Shown piece after piece: positions 8,491 to 17,101 of a DNA stretch of 64,000 bases (its first letter is position 1; each line of letters begins with the position of its first letter). A model generated the notes under the pieces. The model ran no database searches. It was not told the DNA's origin and worked only from the letters and a program-made list of their open reading frames with translations. Source of the DNA: JAHWKV01 sp040905365. Its GTDB lineage: Bacteria > Actinomycetota > CADDZG01 > JAHWKV01. The DNA is taken from the NCBI GenBank assembly GCA_040905365.1, contig JBBDRQ010000072.1:17035-81034 (forward strand). The letters run 5' to 3'. Made by a program: the position numbers and the translations under genes.

Positions 8491-8664
8491 TTAACCCGGA
8501 ATCCGCCCCTGGATATCCGCGATGATGCTGGAAAAGAAGTCGCTGAGCCCTGCCTCGTCATTGCTTGCCCAGGCAATCAGGATGAACGCAATTAACGCGG
8601 CGGCCAGCAGAACCAGTGCATATTCGGCGGTGGTCTGTCCTATCTCCGTTCTCAGTCGAACCAT
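8491..8664 (-). CDS. Flp-type (class IVb) major pilin, 57 residues
   Basis: Short pilin likely to form the Flp/Tad fibre. The sequence starts MVRLRTEIG, then QTTAEYALVLLAAALIAF; Gly9 followed by four residues and Glu14-Tyr15 fits the class IVb processing site (cleavage after Gly, EY at mature +5/+6). A single hydrophobic helix follows, then a short polar end IQGRIPG. The ATG is preceded by AAAGGAG at a good distance. Actinobacterial tad loci carry such small pilins (DUF4244-like) in exactly this place between tadC and tadE. No prepilin peptidase gene is in the window. Confidence 0.82.
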   Translation of the reverse strand: MVRLRTEIGQTTAEYALVLLAAALIAFILIAWASNDEAGLSDFFSSIIADIQGRIPG

Positions 8665-8793
8665 GAAGTCGGCTCCTTTCTCGTGTGAGTGACGATGAGT
8701 CAGGGGAAATATCTACTAGTAATTACCATTATAGGTTCCCATCGCGCCGGTTACCAGATACAGCCACAAGATTTATTCCCAACCCGGCGTCGC

Positions 8794-9648
8794 TCAGATG
8801 TTGATCGACGAGAATGCGCTCAACAGCATCGGGACCACCGTCAGCAAGATGAAGGCGGGCAGGATCAAAAACACCAGCGGAAAGAGCATCTTCACCGGCG
8901 CGCGGCGAGCTTGCTCCTCGGCTGCCTGCCGGCGGCGTATGCGCACCTCCTCCGCAAACGTCTGCAGTGAGCTTGAGATCCCGGTGCCGAACCGCTCGGC
9001 GTTGGTCAACACCCCCACGAGAGATTCGAGCTCCGGCACCTGATTGCGCCCGGCCAGCTCGGCCAGCGCCTCCCCGCGCGGCACTCCCAGGTCGACCTCC
9101 TCCAAAGTCCGCTGGAGCTCCTTGCCTAGAGCGCCCGGAACGCGGGCGGCGACCCGCCTTAGCGACATGGCCACACTCAACCCGGCTTGAGCGCACACCG
9201 CGAGCAGGTCCACCGCATCGGGAAGGGCGGCGGCTATCTGGTCACGCCGGCGCTTGGAGCGCATCCCGAGCACTATCTTCGGAAGCCGGTACCCGAGCAG
9301 AGCCAGGACGGGGGAGGCGGCAACCGCACCTACCCCTGTGACCAGTCCGAGACCGAAGCCCAGCAGGGTCAGCGCTATCTCGGCCCCGCGCACCGCGCTC
9401 ACGGACCCCGGGGACCGGTCCGTGGCCGCCAGCAGCTCCCGGGTTGCCGGTGCGGATGTCCCGGGAAACCGCCTGCCCAGGTAGGTGAGGAGCCCGCTGA
9501 GTCCTAGAGTCTTCCCGCCCGTCGAACGCCGGCTCCGATCCGCCAGCCGTTCGATCCTAAAAGCAACCGCAGCGTCGACCGGACGGTATCCGCGCAAGCC
9601 CGCCCAGACGCTCAATGCGCACAACGACGCCACGCCCAGTTCGATCAC
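8794..9648 (-). CDS. tadC: TadC-like type II secretion F-domain membrane protein
   Basis: Inner-membrane platform protein of the tad pilus, partner of TadB. A GspF-type domain is recognisable: RDQIAAALPDAVDLLAVCAQAG, then LGKELQRTLEEVDLGVPRGEAL and the C-terminal SSSLQTFAEEVRIRRRQAAEEQA-type helix region followed by two membrane helices. The GTG at 9648 overlaps the tadB stop (GTGA) and gives 284 residues, the normal length; a far longer open frame upstream is the opposite side of tadB. A 129-base gap separates it from the pilin gene, long enough for a separate pilin promoter. Confidence 0.88.
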   Translation of the reverse strand: MIELGVASLCALSVWAGLRGYRPVDAAVAFRIERLADRSRRSTGGKTLGLSGLLTYLGRRFPGTSAPATRELLAATDRSPGSVSAVRGAEIALTLLGFGLGLVTGVGAVAASPVLALLGYRLPKIVLGMRSKRRRDQIAAALPDAVDLLAVCAQAGLSVAMSLRRVAARVPGALGKELQRTLEEVDLGVPRGEALAELAGRNQVPELESLVGVLTNAERFGTGISSSLQTFAEEVRIRRRQAAEEQARRAPVKMLFPLVFLILPAFILLTVVPMLLSAFSSINI

Positions 9649-10580
9649 GGCCTCACTCGCAGCGCCCACCTTATCCACCAGAAGCCGGCGCCGTTTAGAG
9701 CCAGTCCCGTCCCCAGTAGGGCCCAACCAACCGGCGTCGTGTAGAGGAACTCCATCTCCTCGCGCGATCCTGCAGAGAGCACTACGAAGAACACCAGCGG
9801 CGCGAGCGCCACGACGATTCCCGAGAGCCGGCCCTGTGCCGTCATGGCCTTGATCTCCCGTCGCAGGCGGATCCGTTGGGCCACCTGCTGGGCCAGCGCG
9901 TCGATCACCTGAGCCAGGTTGCCGCCGGTTTGCCGGTGAACGAGCATCGACGTCACCCACAGGTCCAGATCCCGGCTGCCGATCCGGGCCGAGAGCTCCT
10001 CCAGCGCCCGGTCCAACGGACGGCCGAGGTCCACCTCCCGCAGCATCTGCTGCAGGTCGTCCCCGAGCGGAGAGTTCGTCTCGTCCGCGACGATCCGAAG
10101 GGACTTGGGAAGCGACTGACCTGCGCGCAGCGCGCCCGCCTGCAGGCCTAGAGCACCTGGGAGCTGGTTGACGATACGGGCGCTGCGGCTACCGTGAAGT
10201 CGGGCCGCGACGCGATCGACGACAACCGGCGCGGCCAGACCGGCCAGAACCACCACGTGCATACGTGCCGTGAGCATCCAAGCAGCCAGCACAGCCGCCA
10301 GCGCCGACGCCAGAGCAAGAGCTACGTAGTCGGAGAAGAGCACGCTGGGGTGGCTGGCCGCGGCATGAGATTTAAGTCTGGCCCCGAGCGCAGTGGATGC
10401 GACGCGCTCGGCCAGTCCGTCCAGCAACGGTCCGCGCGCGGGAGGCTGCGCGGTTTCCGACTCCGAGTACAGCCTCTGGATCAGCTGCGCGGACCGGCGT
10501 GCCCGGCGATGGTGGGCTTGAGCCGCCACCAGAACAAGCAGGCACCCCGCAGCGGCACCCGAGACCAGCCAGTCGATCAC
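9645..10580 (-). CDS. tadB: TadB-like type II secretion F-domain membrane protein
   Basis: First of the two GspF-domain platform proteins. An N-terminal helix and two mid-protein helices precede the F domain (VNQLPGALGLQAGALRAGQSL, then DDLQQMLREVDLGRPLDRAL, then TGGNLAQVIDALAQQVAQRIRLRREIKA), and two membrane helices end the chain. The GTG at 10580 overlaps the cpaF stop by four bases, giving 311 residues; this and the downstream GTGA junction indicate a translationally coupled cpaF-tadB-tadC unit. Role: assembly platform that is engaged by the CpaF ATPase. Confidence 0.88.
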   Translation of the reverse strand: MIDWLVSGAAAGCLLVLVAAQAHHRRARRSAQLIQRLYSESETAQPPARGPLLDGLAERVASTALGARLKSHAAASHPSVLFSDYVALALASALAAVLAAWMLTARMHVVVLAGLAAPVVVDRVAARLHGSRSARIVNQLPGALGLQAGALRAGQSLPKSLRIVADETNSPLGDDLQQMLREVDLGRPLDRALEELSARIGSRDLDLWVTSMLVHRQTGGNLAQVIDALAQQVAQRIRLRREIKAMTAQGRLSGIVVALAPLVFFVVLSAGSREEMEFLYTTPVGWALLGTGLALNGAGFWWIRWALRVRP

Positions 10581-11836
10581 TGCCCGCTCCAGCGGTAGTC
10601 CACCCCGGCGGCGGCGATGCGCTCCAGGCATTCGGGCCGGCCATGCGTACAAAACTGGCCCCGTAGCCGACCCGCCTCACCGAACCCGGCGGAAACAAAC
10701 TCGAAGACATCCGCGAGGACTAGACCCTGGTCGGTCAATCCCCGGACCTCGCTGACTTTGACGATTCGGCGGGACCCGTCCGGCAGGCGGCTCGTGTGTA
10801 CTATCAGATCCAGCGCGGCTGAGATCTGCTGGCGCACCGGACCGGGCGCCAAGCCCAACTCGGCCATCATCACCATCGTCTCCAGTCGTACGAGCAGGTC
10901 CTCGGGCGAGTTGGCGTGACAGGTGGAAAGTGACCCCTCATGACCGGTGTTCATCGCCTGCAGCATGTCGAGAGCTTCACCCGAGCGAACCTCGCCGACG
11001 ATGATGCGGTCCGGCCGCATGCGCAGGGCGTTGCGAACCAGCTCACGAACCGAGACCCGGCCTTGGCCCTCGACGTTGCTGGGCCGGGCCTCCAGCGACA
11101 CGACGTGCTCTCGCCCCAGCCGCAACTCGGCCGCCTCCTCGATGGTGATCAGCCGCTCGTTGGGCGGAATCGAACCCGACAAGACGTTGAGCATGGTGGT
11201 CTTCCCGCTGCCGGTGCCTCCGGAGACGATAATGTTCAACTTCGCCCGGACCGCCGCGTCCAAGAACTGCGCCATCGAATCGGTGAGCGTCCCGTTGGAA
11301 ACGAGCGAGTCGAAGGTGAACGGCAGGGCCGAAAACCGGCGAATGGTCACCGCGGGACCGTGCACAGCCAGCGGTGGAATGATGGCGTGGAGACGGCTGC
11401 CGTCCGGCAACCGCGCCTCGACGTAGGGGTGAGCCTCGTCGATCCTCAGACCCAAGGGCCCGACCACTCTGTCGATCAGGTGGTGAATCTGCGCCTCGGA
11501 CTCCAAGGTAATCCAGGCACGTTCGATCCTGCCGCCGAGCTCCACGTAGATGTTTTCGGGGCCATTGATCATCACCTCGGTCACCCGCGGATCCCGCAAC
11601 AACTCCTCGAGTGGCCCCAGCCCTACAACCTCATCGGAGATCTCCCTGACCAAGGTGGCCATCTGGCTGCCGCCGATGATCACGCGATCCTCATCCAGGA
11701 CCCGCCGGACGGCCTCGCGCAGGTTCAGCCGGCGGTCAGCGTGGCTGCCCTCCAGCAACGCCGGATCCGGATCCTCCAGCAGCCGCTTGCGCACCCGTTC
11801 TTTGAGCCCGACATTGAGCGGGGCGCCTTCAGGCAT
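10577..11836 (-). CDS. cpaF: CpaF/TadA-type pilus secretion ATPase
   Basis: Cytoplasmic hexameric ATPase that drives pilus assembly. The N-terminal domain (EVMINGPENIYVE) and the ATPase core are complete: Walker A GGTGSGKT at residues 206-213, the Asp/Glu-box region ITIEEAAEL, then the RPDRIIVGEVRSGEA Walker B segment and the TGHEGSLSTCHAN His-box. Length 419 matches the CpaF group. It is the second gene of the tad cluster, separated from tadZ by 90 bases that carry a partial palindromic repeat; transcription from tadZ may be modulated there. Confidence 0.93.
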   Translation of the reverse strand: MPEGAPLNVGLKERVRKRLLEDPDPALLEGSHADRRLNLREAVRRVLDEDRVIIGGSQMATLVREISDEVVGLGPLEELLRDPRVTEVMINGPENIYVELGGRIERAWITLESEAQIHHLIDRVVGPLGLRIDEAHPYVEARLPDGSRLHAIIPPLAVHGPAVTIRRFSALPFTFDSLVSNGTLTDSMAQFLDAAVRAKLNIIVSGGTGSGKTTMLNVLSGSIPPNERLITIEEAAELRLGREHVVSLEARPSNVEGQGRVSVRELVRNALRMRPDRIIVGEVRSGEALDMLQAMNTGHEGSLSTCHANSPEDLLVRLETMVMMAELGLAPGPVRQQISAALDLIVHTSRLPDGSRRIVKVSEVRGLTDQGLVLADVFEFVSAGFGEAGRLRGQFCTHGRPECLERIAAAGVDYRWSGQ

Positions 11837-11860
11837 CGGCCCGCCTTCCTGGTACCCCGG

Positions 11861-11913
11861 CCACTAACTTTTGCGAGGTTTGGGGCGCGTGAGGCGCTTG
11901 CCGGCAAGGCCGC
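11861..11913. repeat. Partial copy of the palindromic repeat (left arm only)
   Basis: These 53 bases match 4776-4828 at 46 positions, including TTTGCGAGGTTTGG, GCGCGTGAGG and GGCAAGGCCGC. The outer inverted end and the right arm are missing, and the copy stops at the 3' end of tadZ. It lies between tadZ and cpaF. Confidence 0.75.
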
Positions 11914-11926
11914 CGCGCGCCGGCCC

Positions 11927-13132
11927 TCAGTCCGTCCACGCCGCCACCTTGGACTCGCCGGAGACCGGTTCGGGCGAGTCCGGACGCCCTCCGGGTGAAA
12001 GCCGGAGCAGGGATTTGGGTATGCGGGGTCGGGCGGGCCGGTTCAGAGCCGCCAGCCGCTTGGACAGACCGGTCAGCGCCTTAACCGCCGCCGGAGCAAT
12101 CTGCCCCCGGTTGGCGGCTTTGTAGATCTCAAAGTCCGCTCGGACCTTGACCACACCCTTAACGCCGAGCACCTCCTCGACCTCACGCTGGGAGATGTAG
12201 GGCCCCCCGTGCTGGTTGAGCACCGCCCGTACCCGTTCCGGAGCGATCCCCATCGGCTCCAGTACCGCCAAAGCGGCGCGGGCCCGGCGCAACGACAGAA
12301 TGTCCGGGGTCAAAACCATCACTACCGTAGCGGCCGTTCGCAAGACGCTGATCGACAATTCGCTCAAACCCGACGGGGTATCTGCAACGACGTGATCGGA
12401 GATTTGCCGAATGGAGCCCAGCACCCGGCCGAGGGATTCACCCGACACGCGCTCGGCAGCGCCGTGGACTCCGGGCGACAGGATGGTTCCGAACCCCGAA
12501 GGATGGCTCCACACCACGCTTCGAGCCACGTCGGTAGTGATCTCGTCGGCAACCGAGAGCAAGTCCGCAATCGTGCGGAACTCGACCTTCACATCCAAAA
12601 CGCTGGCCTGGTCGCCGTGATCCACGTCGAGATCCACCAGCAGACAATCCTTACCCTGTTGCGCAAAAGCGGCGGCCAGGTGAGCCGATATGACCGACGC
12701 TCCGGCTCCCCCTTTTGGTGACCAGACCGCGTGCAAAGGGCCCTGCGGGCGGTCGGAAACCGCCGGGGCGCGCATTCCCTGCTCCACCAAGGCCCTCAGG
12801 TCCGCACGTTCGGTGGGCCACTCGACGTAGCCTCGCGCTCCCAACCTTAGGGCGGCGCGCAACTCGGAAGGTTCGGCCGCACGCCCGAACACGACCAAAG
12901 TAACGTCGAGCTGGCCGGCGTCCGGATCCTCGGCCAGCCTCGTCGCCAGAGAGCCCGACAACAGCACTGCGTCGGGGAGGTGGGCTATGCACCCATGCAC
13001 GAGATCATCCACGGATCGGGCCGAGACCACCAGGCGCCACTGCGGGATCTCCTCCAGGTGCCGGATCACCTCGTCCAGCAGGACGAGATCGTCACACGCA
13101 ACCATGACCGTCGGGCTTAGCTGACCGGACAC
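11927..13132 (-). CDS. tadZ: TadZ/CpaE-like MinD-family protein with degenerate P-loop
   Basis: Predicted pole-targeting or localisation factor for the tad machine. Residues 1-125 form a receiver-like atypical domain (starting TVMVACDDLVLLDEVI), and the rest is a MinD/ParA-type fold (LLVDLDVDHGDQASVLDV, then VVADTPSGLSE). The deviant Walker A is KGGAGAS at 140-146: the signature Lys140 is present but the P-loop Lys is replaced by Ala145, so ATP hydrolysis is doubtful. The GTG at 13132 is preceded by GGGAGG and is preferred over a longer open frame that runs through a tandem repeat. It is the first gene of the tad cluster. Confidence 0.85.
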   Translation of the reverse strand: MSGQLSPTVMVACDDLVLLDEVIRHLEEIPQWRLVVSARSVDDLVHGCIAHLPDAVLLSGSLATRLAEDPDAGQLDVTLVVFGRAAEPSELRAALRLGARGYVEWPTERADLRALVEQGMRAPAVSDRPQGPLHAVWSPKGGAGASVISAHLAAAFAQQGKDCLLVDLDVDHGDQASVLDVKVEFRTIADLLSVADEITTDVARSVVWSHPSGFGTILSPGVHGAAERVSGESLGRVLGSIRQISDHVVADTPSGLSELSISVLRTAATVVMVLTPDILSLRRARAALAVLEPMGIAPERVRAVLNQHGGPYISQREVEEVLGVKGVVKVRADFEIYKAANRGQIAPAAVKALTGLSKRLAALNRPARPRIPKSLLRLSPGGRPDSPEPVSGESKVAAWTD

Positions 13133-13148
13133 CGTACCCTCCCTTCTT

Positions 13149-13173
13149 TCGCACAACCCTGTCGCACAACCCT
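13149..13173. repeat. Short tandem repeat in the tadZ leader
   Basis: TCGCACAACCCT occurs at 13149-13160 and again at 13162-13173, one base apart, 17 bases upstream of the tadZ start. It could be a direct-repeat operator or simple slippage. Confidence 0.8.
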
Positions 13174-13345
13174 CCGGCGACTCGACCGGCAATCAGAGTC
13201 GGTCGCCAAAGCAATTGATGTGAAGTTTGTAATCAGGGGAACTCAGTGAATCCTTGGAGGAACAGAATATCTGTTAATCTCTGCCAGTCAAGTCCTGGGT
13301 TATTTTGGCCGGAGCGCAAATCGCAAAAGCGACTATCCTGGCCGT

Positions 13346-13437
13346 GGAGGCGAATGGGGCCTGGTGGCCCTCCTGGTCTTCAAAACCAGCGCACCGGTGA
13401 AGAACTGGTGGGCGGGTTCGATTCCCGTCCGCCTCCG
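13346..13437 (+). tRNA. selC: tRNA-Sec (anticodon TCA)
   Basis: The sequence folds as a selenocysteine tRNA: acceptor GGAGGCG with CGCCTCC, an unusually long D stem (GGGGCC/GGCCCT around TGGT), anticodon stem CTGGT/ACCAG with loop CTTCAAA giving anticodon TCA, a long variable arm (CACCGGT/ACTGGTG), and a T arm with loop TTCGATT. At 92 bases it has the length of bacterial tRNA-Sec. CCA is not encoded. No selA, selB or selD lies in the window. The rest of the 379-base space between tadZ and the next gene shows no other gene. Confidence 0.95.
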
Positions 13438-13511
13438 CTTAGAAGCTCCGGCGAACTCGCCGCGCCCGGAGCCAATCTGCACCCGCTCAGCCGCTGCACG
13501 GCAATCCCCGC

Positions 13512-13994
13512 CTAGCGTTTGAATCTACGTAGCGGCTTTCCCGGCATCCACAGCTGAATATCCAGGTGATCCGCCGGATCGCCCAGCCGGGTTAGCACGA
13601 CCTCGGTGATGTCGGCGCGAAACAAGTGGAAATCGTCGCCGGTCTGCTCGTCGTTGCCCCCGGCCGCCATCATCGCCTTTTTCTGCGCCGGGTCAGACTC
13701 CTCGACCGCCCGGCCGCTCAGCTTCACGTCGCCGGACCAGTCCCCATCGGGATCCACCGTCGGACCGTGGATCGCAAAACGCGGGTTGGCCTTTAGATCC
13801 TTGGCCTTGCGGGAGCCGGGCATGGCGCCCAGCCATATCTGACCGTCCATAAACACCATCTCGGTTCCGCTGATCCGGGGAGACCCGTCCCGGCGCACGG
13901 TAGCCAAGGTCTTGTGCTTGTGAACGTCGAAAAGCGCCTTAGCCGTTTCGGCAAACTCCGGAGCGGAGTCTTCGACATCCCTCCATGTAGCCAT
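13512..13994 (-). CDS. Pyridoxamine 5'-phosphate oxidase-fold protein
   Basis: Small split-barrel flavin- or F420-binding protein, exact substrate unknown. KHKTLATVRRDGSPRISGTEMVF near the N-terminus and IWLGAMPGSRKAKDLKANPRFAIHG are the family's FMN/F420-phosphate binding strands. ATG at 13994 is preceded by GGGAGGA and is better than the upstream ATG at 14009. At 160 residues it has the size of actinobacterial PPOX proteins, many of which use F420. It is transcribed in the same direction as hemD, 36 bases behind it. Confidence 0.8.
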   Translation of the reverse strand: MATWRDVEDSAPEFAETAKALFDVHKHKTLATVRRDGSPRISGTEMVFMDGQIWLGAMPGSRKAKDLKANPRFAIHGPTVDPDGDWSGDVKLSGRAVEESDPAQKKAMMAAGGNDEQTGDDFHLFRADITEVVLTRLGDPADHLDIQLWMPGKPLRRFKR

Positions 13995-14030
13995 CGGTCC
14001 TCCCGTCATTTGGGTTGTGCGCGCAGGGCA

Positions 14031-14873
14031 CTACCATCCTCCGGCCTTGGCCAATACCCTCTCTCGGGAACCGGCCAGCGAACGTACCAGGGCCCCCATG
14101 CGGGGCGGGTCGGCGACCAAGTCCTCCTGCAGCCCCAGATCCCTCAAACCTCCGGCGGCAACCGTGCCTACCGCGGCCAGAAACACCCGCCGCCCCAGGG
14201 CCTCGATCAACTCGCTGCGCAGCCCGGCACGCTCGGCGATCTCGGCCAGGAACCGGACCTGCGGAGCGCTGGTGATCATCAGAGCATGCACCCGGCCTTC
14301 GACTATTCCCCGAACCAACTGCTCGGCGGGACCCAGATCCTCCGGCAGATCCCAGGAGTAGCTTTGCACCTCAATCAATTCTGCCCCGGTCGAGGTTACG
14401 GCGCCGGCCAGCTCCGGTACCGGCTCACCGTGCAACTGCAGCGCAACGGTGTCGCCCGGGCTCAGTTTCGGCGTAAGCCACTCAGCTATCTCGTGTGAGG
14501 TTTCGCTGTCGGGAACCCAGGCCGGCTTGATCTGCCCCGCAGCCAGCGCCGACTTCGTTTTTTGGCCTCGGGCTATGACCTGCGCCCCCTGGAGCTTGCC
14601 GAGCAGCGCGCCCAGCAGGCCAGCCTCCTCGGCTAGATCGAACCACCGCTTGGTGCCTACGCCGGTAAGGTGCACGGACCACTGCAGGGGCGCCTCGATC
14701 ACCCGATGCGTTGCTTCGATAACCGGACCGGGATCGGCGGCAGTCACCTCGCGCACCGTGGGTCCGACCAGCGCAGAACCTCCCCACCTCTGCACGAGGC
14801 GAGCGGTCTCGGTCGCCCGCCGGGCGGCGGGAACCCCAACGGTTAGACCGTCCAGCGAGATCTGTGCACTCAT
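14031..14873 (-). CDS. hemD: Uroporphyrinogen-III synthase
   Basis: Cyclises hydroxymethylbilane to uroporphyrinogen III, the precursor of haem, sirohaem and cobalamin. The protein has the two-domain HemD layout: LTVGVPAARRATETARLVQRWGG opens domain 1, and ALMITSAPQVRFLAEIAE in domain 2 is the conserved TSxxxV-type segment; VFLAAVGTVAAGGLRDLG near the end is also typical. It is 280 residues long, near the normal size. It is divergent from the sirohaem-dependent nitrite/sulfite reductase across a 210-base gap, which suggests a role in sirohaem supply, though no sirohaem synthase gene is present. Confidence 0.88.
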   Translation of the reverse strand: MSAQISLDGLTVGVPAARRATETARLVQRWGGSALVGPTVREVTAADPGPVIEATHRVIEAPLQWSVHLTGVGTKRWFDLAEEAGLLGALLGKLQGAQVIARGQKTKSALAAGQIKPAWVPDSETSHEIAEWLTPKLSPGDTVALQLHGEPVPELAGAVTSTGAELIEVQSYSWDLPEDLGPAEQLVRGIVEGRVHALMITSAPQVRFLAEIAERAGLRSELIEALGRRVFLAAVGTVAAGGLRDLGLQEDLVADPPRMGALVRSLAGSRERVLAKAGGW

Positions 14874-14967
14874 CGAACAACCACACTACCCGCGTGGCGA
14901 TTGGCGCGTTGTCGCCGCCGCCGCGCTAACTAACTGGAAATCTGACCGCAACCATTTCTTTATTTAA

Positions 14968-14997
14968 CCGTTACTACTCGGACACGGCCCCGTTACT
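14968..14997. promoter_or_regulatory. Direct repeat in the hemD/nirA divergent intergenic region
   Basis: CCGTTACT occurs at 14968-14975 and 14990-14997, 22 bases apart start to start (two helical turns). It lies about 90 bases upstream of the reductase start, next to an AT-rich patch (about 14952-14967). This is the arrangement expected of a dimeric regulator's operator; the regulator is unknown. Confidence 0.4.
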
Positions 14998-15083
14998 CCC
15001 CCGGCCTACCGTGATAGCAACCCCGGCACCCGCGACGAGCGCCGGGCAGCCGCAATTTCGACGATCCCAAGGAGGTGAATTCG

Positions 15084-16760
15084 ATGGCCCCCGATATTCC
15101 CGGCGCCAAACGCGCCGGGCTTCCGGTCGATCTCGATCGCCTGACGGTCGACGGCGACTCGTGGCTGAGCCCCGAGGAGAGGTACGCGCTCAAGATGCAC
15201 GGGGTCTGCCTGCAGGCTCACCCAGGGGTGTTCATGATCCGCACGAGGACGAACGCAAGCATGGACACCGACACCGCACGCGGAATTGCCGATATAGCCG
15301 ATGAGCTCGCCCGCGGATGGCTTCACCTGACAACCCGCCAGCAGTTGGAATTTCACCACGTCGACGCCCACGATGTCGTAAAGGTCATCGAACGGATCGA
15401 TAAGATCGGCCTCACGACCCGGTCTACCTGCGGACACACGATGCGCGGCGTGATGTCGTGCCCTCTGGCCGGAGTGGGGCTGGAGGAGCCCTTCGACTGC
15501 TCGGTCGACGCCCGGGCCGTCTCGGATTCGGTACTGGCGCTGACCCCCGAGCTCGACACCAAGATGCCTCAGCGCATCAATATCGCCTTTGGGGGCTGTA
15601 CCAACTGCCGCGACCACGCGCTGGTCAACGATATGGGCTTTGTTTCCAAAATTTCCGACAAAGGCGAACTCGGGTACGAGCTATGGCTGGCCGGCAGCCT
15701 CGGGAAGTCATCGCCGACCCTGGGCATCAAGGCGGTCGACTTTCTTCCCCGAGCCGACGTCCTGCCGGCAGTCCATGCATTATTCGAGATGTTCGTCCAG
15801 TTCGGGTCCTTCGACCAACCCGGCAAGGCCCGCATCAAGTACCTGCTAAAAAAGCTCGGCGAGCGGGACTTCTTGGACCTGTTTCACGCCGGGCTGGCCG
15901 AGACCAAGGAGCGCCGGTGGCCGGAGCCCGCGCCTTTGTCCACGCCGCTGTCGGCGTCGCTCGGCAGCATCCTGGCCTGCGCACCCGAGGGGGGCTGGAG
16001 CACCGGGGTCCGGCCCCAGCGGGTCCCGGGTTACGCGCTGGTCACGGTCAAGGCGCCGCTGGGCGACCTCAACGCCGAGGACTGGCGGCACCTTTGCGAC
16101 CTGGCCGACGAACACGCCGACGGCCATCTGCACCTGACCAAGAATCAAAATGTGATGTTCCGCCACGTTCACCTGGGTGCGATCGGCGCGCTGAAGACCA
16201 AGCTCGCCGAAACGTACCTTAGTCTCGAAGGCGCGGACAACGCCCAGGATGTGCGCGCCTGCACCGGCGGGCCCGTCTGCGGCCTGGCCCTGACCCCCGC
16301 GCAAAGCGCCGCGGCCGGGCTGCTGGAGCATCCCGCCCTGCTCAGGAACTCAGCTTTGCGAGTCAACGTGTCGGGGTGCCCCAACGCATGCGCCCAACAT
16401 CAAATTAGCGACATCGGGTTTTCGGGGAGCAAGGTCACGATCGCGGGATCCGGCACGCTCGGGTACCAGGTCTGGCTCGGCGGCGACTTGAGCAAGGGCC
16501 TGATCGGCCGGGTCGTAGGCCGGGTGGCCGCCGCCGACATCTACGCGATCACCGGTGCCATCGTAGGCATCTGGGAGGCGATGCGGGAGAGGGGGGAAAC
16601 ATTGACCGATACAGTTCACCGGATGGGTCTGGAGTCCTTCGGCACGCAAATAGCGGCGGTATTCAAGGGCCAGTGGGAGCCGGGACCCGAACCCACCGAA
16701 GCGCCCGCAGTTCCCTCGGTTCCCAGCAACCGGCAGTTGAGGATGGTGATGGGCGCGTGA
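15084..16760 (+). CDS. Ferredoxin-dependent nitrite/sulfite reductase (sirohaem, 4Fe-4S)
   Basis: Assimilatory six-electron reductase. Two ferrodoxin-like/sirohaem repeats are present; the first contains STCGHTMRGVMSCPLAG and the second the cluster ligands CTGGPVC (C-x5-C) and SGCPNAC (C-x3-C) in the C-terminal third, with conserved arginines such as THLTTRQQ. Size (558 residues) fits plant-type NirA/SirA proteins. ATG at 15084 follows AAGGAGG with ideal spacing; the GTG at 15075 lies inside that site. Sequence alone does not separate nitrite from sulfite use: the downstream Rieske gene (NirD-like) favours nitrite, while mycobacterial NirA homologues act on sulfite. Confidence 0.9.
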   Translation: MAPDIPGAKRAGLPVDLDRLTVDGDSWLSPEERYALKMHGVCLQAHPGVFMIRTRTNASMDTDTARGIADIADELARGWLHLTTRQQLEFHHVDAHDVVKVIERIDKIGLTTRSTCGHTMRGVMSCPLAGVGLEEPFDCSVDARAVSDSVLALTPELDTKMPQRINIAFGGCTNCRDHALVNDMGFVSKISDKGELGYELWLAGSLGKSSPTLGIKAVDFLPRADVLPAVHALFEMFVQFGSFDQPGKARIKYLLKKLGERDFLDLFHAGLAETKERRWPEPAPLSTPLSASLGSILACAPEGGWSTGVRPQRVPGYALVTVKAPLGDLNAEDWRHLCDLADEHADGHLHLTKNQNVMFRHVHLGAIGALKTKLAETYLSLEGADNAQDVRACTGGPVCGLALTPAQSAAAGLLEHPALLRNSALRVNVSGCPNACAQHQISDIGFSGSKVTIAGSGTLGYQVWLGGDLSKGLIGRVVGRVAAADIYAITGAIVGIWEAMRERGETLTDTVHRMGLESFGTQIAAVFKGQWEPGPEPTEAPAVPSVPSNRQLRMVMGA

Positions 16761-17101
16761 GCGAAGTCTCTGCCGTTGGCAATGCAGTCGGCTACGTTCC
16801 GGTCGCCTCGCTTAGCGACATACCGGTGGGCTGGGTCCTCAAGACCACCGCGGGCAGCAAGGAGATTGCCCTGGCCAACTGCGAGGGCACGGTCGAGGCT
16901 ATGGACAACTCCTGCCCGCACGCGGGCGGGCCGTTGGGCGACAACCGCCTCAAGGACAGCTGTTTTGTCGAATGCCCGTGGCACAACGCGCTGTTCGATG
17001 TACGCAGCGGCGAGGCGGTCTCGGGTGCGGCCCGCAAGCCGGTTCGCAAGTACGACGTGAAGGTCGAGGACGGCATCATCTACGTCTGCACCGACCGCTG
17101 A
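16757..17101 (+). CDS. Rieske 2Fe-2S protein, NirD-like
   Basis: Small soluble Rieske ferredoxin, likely an electron-transfer or regulatory partner of the preceding reductase. Cluster ligands CPHAGG and CPWHNALFD (C-x-H then C-x2-H) are intact within a 114-residue chain that is all Rieske domain. The GTG start at 16757 overlaps the reductase stop (GTGA), so the two are translationally coupled. NirD subunits and biphenyl-dioxygenase-type ferredoxins share this fold; the context favours the former. Confidence 0.88.
   Translation: MSEVSAVGNAVGYVPVASLSDIPVGWVLKTTAGSKEIALANCEGTVEAMDNSCPHAGGPLGDNRLKDSCFVECPWHNALFDVRSGEAVSGAARKPVRKYDVKVEDGIIYVCTDR

Noticed and set aside
8794..9960. TadC with a 104-residue N-terminal extension
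   Set aside because: The extension overlaps tadB out of frame; GTG 9648 overlaps the tadB stop and gives the usual TadC length.
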